Shown: in pieces, positions 62,692 through 64,000 of the stretch
Layout: every line of letters begins with the position of its first letter
Numbering within the stretch: position 1 is the stretch's first letter
Assembly (NCBI GenBank): GCA_024228935.1
Contig: JAAESX010000094.1
Span: 62,001 to 126,000 of the forward strand
Reading direction: 5' to 3'
Source of the DNA: Pseudomonadota bacterium
Lineage (GTDB): Bacteria; Myxococcota_A; UBA796; CAJQPC01
DNA length: 64,000 bases
The notes under the pieces: model-generated
Told to the model about the DNA's origin: nothing
The model's database searches: none
What the model saw: only the letters and a program-made list of their open reading frames with translations
Program-made: the position numbers and the translations under genes

Positions 62692-63822
62692 TCAGCGCTT
62701 CAGGCAGTCCTCGTATCTGCGATCGGCGCGCTCGGCGAACGTCTTCGTCGACCACTGGCCCGACAGCTTGGGCGAGTCCAACGCGACATCCGGCACCCGC
62801 GCGTACGCTGGCTCGGCCCCTTCGTGCTGGTCGCTCCAGGTCTGTCGGACCCGCTCCCAGGTCGCCGTGTCCTCGAACGAGCGCTCCTTCTCACTGCGGA
62901 GCTCCCAGCGCATGCGGGTCTCGGACAGGTCGGGCGCGAACTCCATGCGCCAGCGCAACAGCGCGTTGACGGTCTCGCCGTCCGTGTGGGCCGGGGTCCC
63001 GCGGTCGGTCCAGATCAGCAGGTCGCCGTCGGGCGTCAGATCCTCGGCCATAAGCTCGGACAGGAGCGTCTGGAACATGGCGTTGCGGCTGCCGTACTGG
63101 CCTGCGTTGAAGTCCGCGAACCGGTAGATCGGGTCGTCGTAGGCAGCCTCGTGGTCGAACAGGCGCAGGGTCCCGTACAGCACGCCGCCGTGGCGCGTGT
63201 AGAGCAGGTCGCGGACCTCCTCGCGCTCCATTCCCGCGCTGACCGGGTGGTTCTGGGCGTAGCCGACGTTGACCTGCATCGAGCCGGCCGTGCTGACGGG
63301 GTTCAGCTTCTCCTCGATGCGAGGGAGCACGAGAGAGAACGCCTTGGCCAGCTTCTCGCGCTCGCCCTTGTGGAAGTCGGCCAGCTCGCGGAAGACGATG
63401 TCCACGTCGCGCTCGGTGCGGACCGAGCCGAGCCGCTCGCGGAACGTGGGCTCGCCCTCGGGTCCGACGTCCAGGAGCAGCTCGAGCGCCTTGTCCCCCA
63501 GGAAGCCGAACGCCTCGACCTCGGCCTCGAGCTCGCGCTCGACGATGCCGGCCAGGCCGGGAACGGCGGGGTCGGCCTCGTAGCCGGACTCCTGCTCGAT
63601 GATGGCGAGCACCTGGCAGGCGTGCTCGGTGTCGGGGACGCGGTCGGCGCGTCGCAGCGCATCGCGCACGTCGGTCGCCCAGCCCAGGTCGTCGTCGACG
63701 TCGCTTCTCACCAGCTCGGTGAGCTCGTCCAGGCTGAGGCCCGGGTCCGGCTCGACGCCCCCACCACAAGCGAGAGCGAGCGCGAGGATCGGAATGGAAG
63801 CCAGGACGGCGGGACGCTTCAT
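62692..63822 (-). CDS. DUF1615-family lipoprotein
   Basis: 376 residues from ATG 63822. Lipobox LALAC. CQVLAIIEQESGYEADPAVPGL is the recognisable DUF1615 feature (lysozyme-like IEQESG), then STAGSMQVNVGYAQNHPV and FADFNAGQYGSRNAMFQ. The IEQES motif and NAGQY resemble transglycosylase-type folds, so an envelope murein role is possible. Upstream of the phosphatase-like lipoprotein gene by 16 bases. Confidence 0.87.
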   Translation of the reverse strand: MKRPAVLASIPILALALACGGGVEPDPGLSLDELTELVRSDVDDDLGWATDVRDALRRADRVPDTEHACQVLAIIEQESGYEADPAVPGLAGIVERELEAEVEAFGFLGDKALELLLDVGPEGEPTFRERLGSVRTERDVDIVFRELADFHKGEREKLAKAFSLVLPRIEEKLNPVSTAGSMQVNVGYAQNHPVSAGMEREEVRDLLYTRHGGVLYGTLRLFDHEAAYDDPIYRFADFNAGQYGSRNAMFQTLLSELMAEDLTPDGDLLIWTDRGTPAHTDGETVNALLRWRMEFAPDLSETRMRWELRSEKERSFEDTATWERVRQTWSDQHEGAEPAYARVPDVALDSPKLSGQWSTKTFAERADRRYEDCLKR

Positions 63823-63901
63823 AGGCCCATCGTACGGGGCTGGGGGCGTGGGCATTGCGCCCTGACGCTGATCTGAATCCGGTCGCCGCACGAACGACCG
63901 A

Positions 63902-63907
63902 TAGCCT
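63902..63907 (+). promoter_or_regulatory. candidate -10 element (TAGCCT)
   Basis: TAGCCTG lies 20 bases before the ATG at 63928, in the 105-bp divergent gap. Same word as at 34176; no -35 evident. Confidence 0.35.
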
Positions 63908-63927
63908 GATGACGCGAGGTCCCGACG

Positions 63928-64000
63928 ATGTGGTTGTCCCTGTTCCTGTTCGGCTGTCCCGAGCCGCCCGAGCGCGGGCCGACCGAGCTCACCGGCGAGG
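63928..64000 (+). CDS. lipoprotein, 5' end only
   Basis: 24 codons before the right edge: MWLSLFLFGC is a lipobox signal and PEPPERGPTEL begins the mature part. GAGG lies 8 bases upstream of the ATG. Nothing further can be said. Confidence 0.7.
   Translation, partial: MWLSLFLFGCPEPPERGPTELTGE

Noticed and set aside
1..64000. tRNA, rRNA or riboswitch
   Set aside because: No cloverleaf, rRNA-like conserved stretch or known riboswitch core was seen by eye; this is not a covariance search.

Overview
The window is about 70% GC and almost fully coding on both strands. No rRNA, tRNA, transposase, integrase or CRISPR array was seen. It looks like chromosome from a Myxococcota-like (former deltaproteobacterial) Gram-negative bacterium. 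The signs are: two MYXO-CTERM-like C-termini; many lipoproteins whose mature N-terminus is an acidic Asp/Thr/Ser linker; two membrane Ser/Thr kinases; an ECF sigma factor; J-domain-like and response-regulator signalling proteins; and FG-GAP, MopE-like and beta-helix surface proteins. Genes are tightly packed with 4-base overlaps (GTGA, ATGA, TTGA), and GTG and TTG starts are common.

Layout, left half. 1-4455 (minus): a dihydrouridine synthase, then an operon of ECF sigma factor, membrane DUF4384-type regulator, secreted caspase-like protein with a possible beta-barrel tail, and a lipoprotein. 4477-7093 (plus): two small hypothetical genes and a Ser/Thr kinase with a DFR motif and an extracytoplasmic helix-hairpin-helix. 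7082-11521 (minus): a beta-helix/MopE/MYXO-CTERM surface protein and a second kinase. 11657-23463 (plus): a 13-gene run with envelope lipoproteins, a complete peptide-type ABC transporter (binding protein, two permeases, two ATPases), a TolB-like propeller and a Bcp peroxiredoxin. 23486-30124 (minus): sulfatase, FG-GAP protein, acidic-linker lipoprotein, CDF transporter, exonuclease III and patatin. 30123-34736: an OmpA-like protein, a degenerate receiver with a duplicated C-terminal motif, a frameshifted zinc-ribbon gene, an aminotransferase and a lipoprotein. 34738-38665 (minus): GlgB, a GH57 enzyme and a GspC-like PDZ protein. 38761-41730 (plus): an arylsulfotransferase-like lipoprotein, a lipoprotein and MsrA.

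41731-46340 is the main accessory feature. Two genes, for an EEP-family nuclease/phosphatase-like lipoprotein and a GH2 glycosidase-like lipoprotein, sit between the 3' end of intact msrA and a diverged, gapless second copy of the last 105 bp of msrA. This is the footprint expected of insertion at, or replacement of, a gene 3' end.

46.5-59.4 kb differs from the rest. Intact genes (SLC12-like transporter, methyltransferase, DEAD helicase, nitronate monooxygenase, aquaporin) alternate with disrupted ones: a repeatedly frameshifted histidine kinase, a methyltransferase with its middle deleted, a fused FAD-oxidoreductase/SRPBCC remnant, a GFA-family gene with an in-frame amber codon, and a frameshifted receiver. 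This is either a decaying neighbourhood or a stretch of poor sequence. From 59.5 kb to the end the genes are intact again: YebC, a methyltransferase, a YigZ-family protein, a phosphatase-like lipoprotein, a DUF1615 lipoprotein, and the start of one more lipoprotein at the right edge.
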